Assembly (NCBI GenBank): GCA_039590215.1
Contig: JBDHFX010000103.1
Coordinates: forward strand, 1 to 8,003
DNA from: CAMYLR01 sp039590215
GTDB lineage: Bacteria > Gemmatimonadota > Gemmatimonadetes > JACCXV01 > JAHWKZ01
DNA length: 8,003 nt
Direction of reading: 5' to 3'
Shown here: piece by piece, positions 6,607-8,003 of the stretch
Layout of the letters: each line of letters starts with the position of its first letter
Numbering within the stretch: the first letter of the stretch is position 1
Notes under the pieces: model-generated
What the model saw: the letters and a program-made list of their open reading frames with translations, nothing else
Databases searched by the model: none
Told to the model about the DNA's origin: nothing
Translations under genes and position numbers: made by a program

Positions 6607-7905
6607 ATGACGACAATCGCGCGCCTCACCGCCCGCGAGATCCTCGACTCGCGCGGTCGGCCGACCGTCGAGGTCGACTGCTGGACCGATTCCGGCATCA
6701 TGGGTCGAGCGGCGGTCCCGTCCGGCGCATCGACCGGCGAACACGAAGCACTCGAGCTACGTGACGGCGATCGGAATCGGTACCACGGTACCGGCACCCG
6801 AAAGGCGGTGGCCCATGTTCACGAAACGATCGCGCCGGCCGTCGCTGGAATGACGCTCAGCGATCAGGCGGGGATCGATGCGCGACTACTCGAGCTGGAC
6901 GCTACGCCCGACAAGTCTCGACTGGGCGCCAATGCGATTCTGGCGGTTTCGATGTCGGCCGCGGTGGCGGTGGCCAATGCGGCTGGTCAACCACTCGCTC
7001 GATCGCTTGGCGGCGAAGCGGCCAATGTTCTGCCGGTTCCACTGCTCAACATCTTGAACGGTGGCGCGCACGCCGACAATACCGTCGACATCCAGGAATT
7101 CATGATCGCTCCGATCGGGGCGCCGACGTTCGCTGACGCGTTGCGGATGGGAGCCGAGGTGTACATCGCGCTGAAGCACGTGTTGACGGCTCGTAACCTG
7201 GCCACAACCGTAGGCGACGAGGGTGGGTTCGCTCCCGACCTGGCGTCGGACACACAAGCGCTCGACCGCGTTGTCGAAGCGATCGGCGAAGCCGGTTACG
7301 TGCCTGGCGAAGAGATCGCCATCGCGCTCGACGTGGCCGCCAGCGAGTTGTTCACGGACGGCCGTTACCGATGGAAGAAACAGGGCGGACCGCCGATGAG
7401 TGCCGAGGATCTTATCGCGTTTTACGCTGACCTCTGCGATCGCTATCCGATCGTGTCGATCGAGGACGGCTTGGCGGAAGACGATTGGGAAGGTTGGAAA
7501 TCGATGACGGCGTTGCTCGGCGATCGAGTTCAGGTGGTTGGTGACGACCTGTTTGTCACAAACCCAGAGCGGTTGCGTCGCGGGATCGCCGACGGCGCGG
7601 CCAACGCCATCTTGATCAAGCTCAACCAGATCGGCACCGTGACGGAGACGTTGGCGGCGATCGACGTAGCCCGTCAGGCCGGCTACGGCTGGATCATCTC
7701 GCATCGATCTGGGGAGACGGAAGACACGTTTATCGCGGACCTGTCCGTCGCCGCCGGCGGTGGCCAGATCAAGTCCGGTGCGCCGGCGCGCGGTGAGCGC
7801 ACGGCTAAGTACAATCGGTTGCTACGGCTCGAGGCCGAGCTCGGCGATCGAGCGCGGTACGCTGGTCGGGAGCCGTATCGCAGCTACATCGGGATGGGCT
7901 CGTGA
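6607..7905 (+). CDS. eno: Enolase (phosphopyruvate hydratase)
   Basis: A 432-residue enolase of normal length, converting 2-phosphoglycerate to phosphoenolpyruvate in glycolysis and back in gluconeogenesis. In bacteria it is cytoplasmic and often part of the RNA degradosome. The N-terminal domain has ARLTAREILDSRGRPTVEV and the mobile loop SGAST (39-43). In the barrel, the acid/base residues correspond to E164 (QEFMI), E205 (GDEGGFAP), K338 (IKLNQIGT) and K389 (GQIKSGAP). The Mg2+ ligands correspond to D242, E286 (SIEDGLAEDDWEGW) and D313 (VGDDLFVTN). ISHRSGETEDT is intact. These are all consistently four positions lower than in the E. coli enzyme. No catalytic change is seen. The ATG at 6607 is fixed by the conserved N-terminus but has no obvious Shine-Dalgarno sequence. 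It overlaps the following gene by GTGA, and the gap before it suggests a separate transcription unit from thiL. Confidence 0.98.
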   Translation: MTTIARLTAREILDSRGRPTVEVDCWTDSGIMGRAAVPSGASTGEHEALELRDGDRNRYHGTGTRKAVAHVHETIAPAVAGMTLSDQAGIDARLLELDATPDKSRLGANAILAVSMSAAVAVANAAGQPLARSLGGEAANVLPVPLLNILNGGAHADNTVDIQEFMIAPIGAPTFADALRMGAEVYIALKHVLTARNLATTVGDEGGFAPDLASDTQALDRVVEAIGEAGYVPGEEIAIALDVAASELFTDGRYRWKKQGGPPMSAEDLIAFYADLCDRYPIVSIEDGLAEDDWEGWKSMTALLGDRVQVVGDDLFVTNPERLRRGIADGAANAILIKLNQIGTVTETLAAIDVARQAGYGWIISHRSGETEDTFIADLSVAAGGGQIKSGAPARGERTAKYNRLLRLEAELGDRARYAGREPYRSYIGMGS

Positions 7906-8003
7906 GTCGACCGCTGGCCGATCGGCGCCAGCGGCGGCGCCAAAAACGCGCCTTCCTGGCCGCGGTGGCTGCGCTCGTCGGGTACGGGTTGTTTGTCGGC
8001 GAC
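7902..8003 (+). CDS. ftsB: Probable septum formation initiator (FtsB/DivIC family), N-terminal part
   Basis: The first 34 codons of a gene that continues beyond the window. The GTG at 7902 overlaps the eno stop (GTGA). The visible peptide has a short, strongly basic cytoplasmic start (DRRQRRRQKR) followed by one hydrophobic segment of about 15 residues (AFLAAVAALVGYGLFVG) that fits a single N-in transmembrane helix. This architecture, at this place right after eno, matches FtsB/DivIC, a small bitopic division protein that pairs with FtsL through a periplasmic coiled coil. The coiled coil itself is out of view, so the family call rests on layout and gene order. Another small membrane protein is possible. 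Confidence 0.65.
   Translation, partial: MSRPLADRRQRRRQKRAFLAAVAALVGYGLFVGD

Noticed and set aside
6886..7704. 272-codon open frame on the - strand over eno
   Set aside because: Antisense to highly conserved enolase; codon bias artefact.

Overview
The window is a GC-rich, densely packed bacterial chromosome segment with every gene on the + strand. Seven of the eight genes are recognisable housekeeping genes; the eighth is an exported beta-propeller protein of unknown role. Short or overlapping junctions, GTG starts and the order hrcA-dnaJ-prmA-nnr ... thiL-eno-ftsB fit a free-living Gram-negative-type bacterium. The protein style (for example the enolase C-terminal GAPARGER segment and the ThiL N-terminus EFDWIRRI) makes me lean to Gemmatimonadota or a relative. 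That placement is an impression, not a result.

Layout. Bases 1-324 are the 3' end of hrcA, the heat-shock repressor. After 15 bases comes dnaJ (340-1479), a complete class I J-protein. It overlaps prmA (1476-2345, ribosomal protein L11 methyltransferase) by GTGA; prmA overlaps nnr (2342-3961, bifunctional NAD(P)HX epimerase/dehydratase) by ATGA; and nnr overlaps a secreted propeller protein (3958-5568) by GTGA. Nine bases later thiL (5578-6516, thiamine-monophosphate kinase) begins. A 90-base gap (6517-6606), the only real intergenic space, precedes eno (6607-7905, enolase). Eno overlaps by GTGA the start of a probable ftsB/divIC gene that runs off the window (7902-8003).

How the genes work together. 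hrcA to thiL look like one transcription unit combining protein quality control (HrcA, DnaJ), ribosome modification (PrmA), metabolite repair (Nnr) and cofactor synthesis (ThiL). eno-ftsB looks like a second unit with its own possible promoter. No mobile element, CRISPR array, RNA gene, phage gene or defence gene was seen.

The most notable observation is that ThiL appears to lack about 20 internal residues that normally carry the conserved NLSDxAAMG-type metal/nucleotide-site motif, while the frame and all other motifs are intact. The second is the exported, stand-alone propeller protein inside the housekeeping operon. I saw no clear case for a wholly new multi-gene system.
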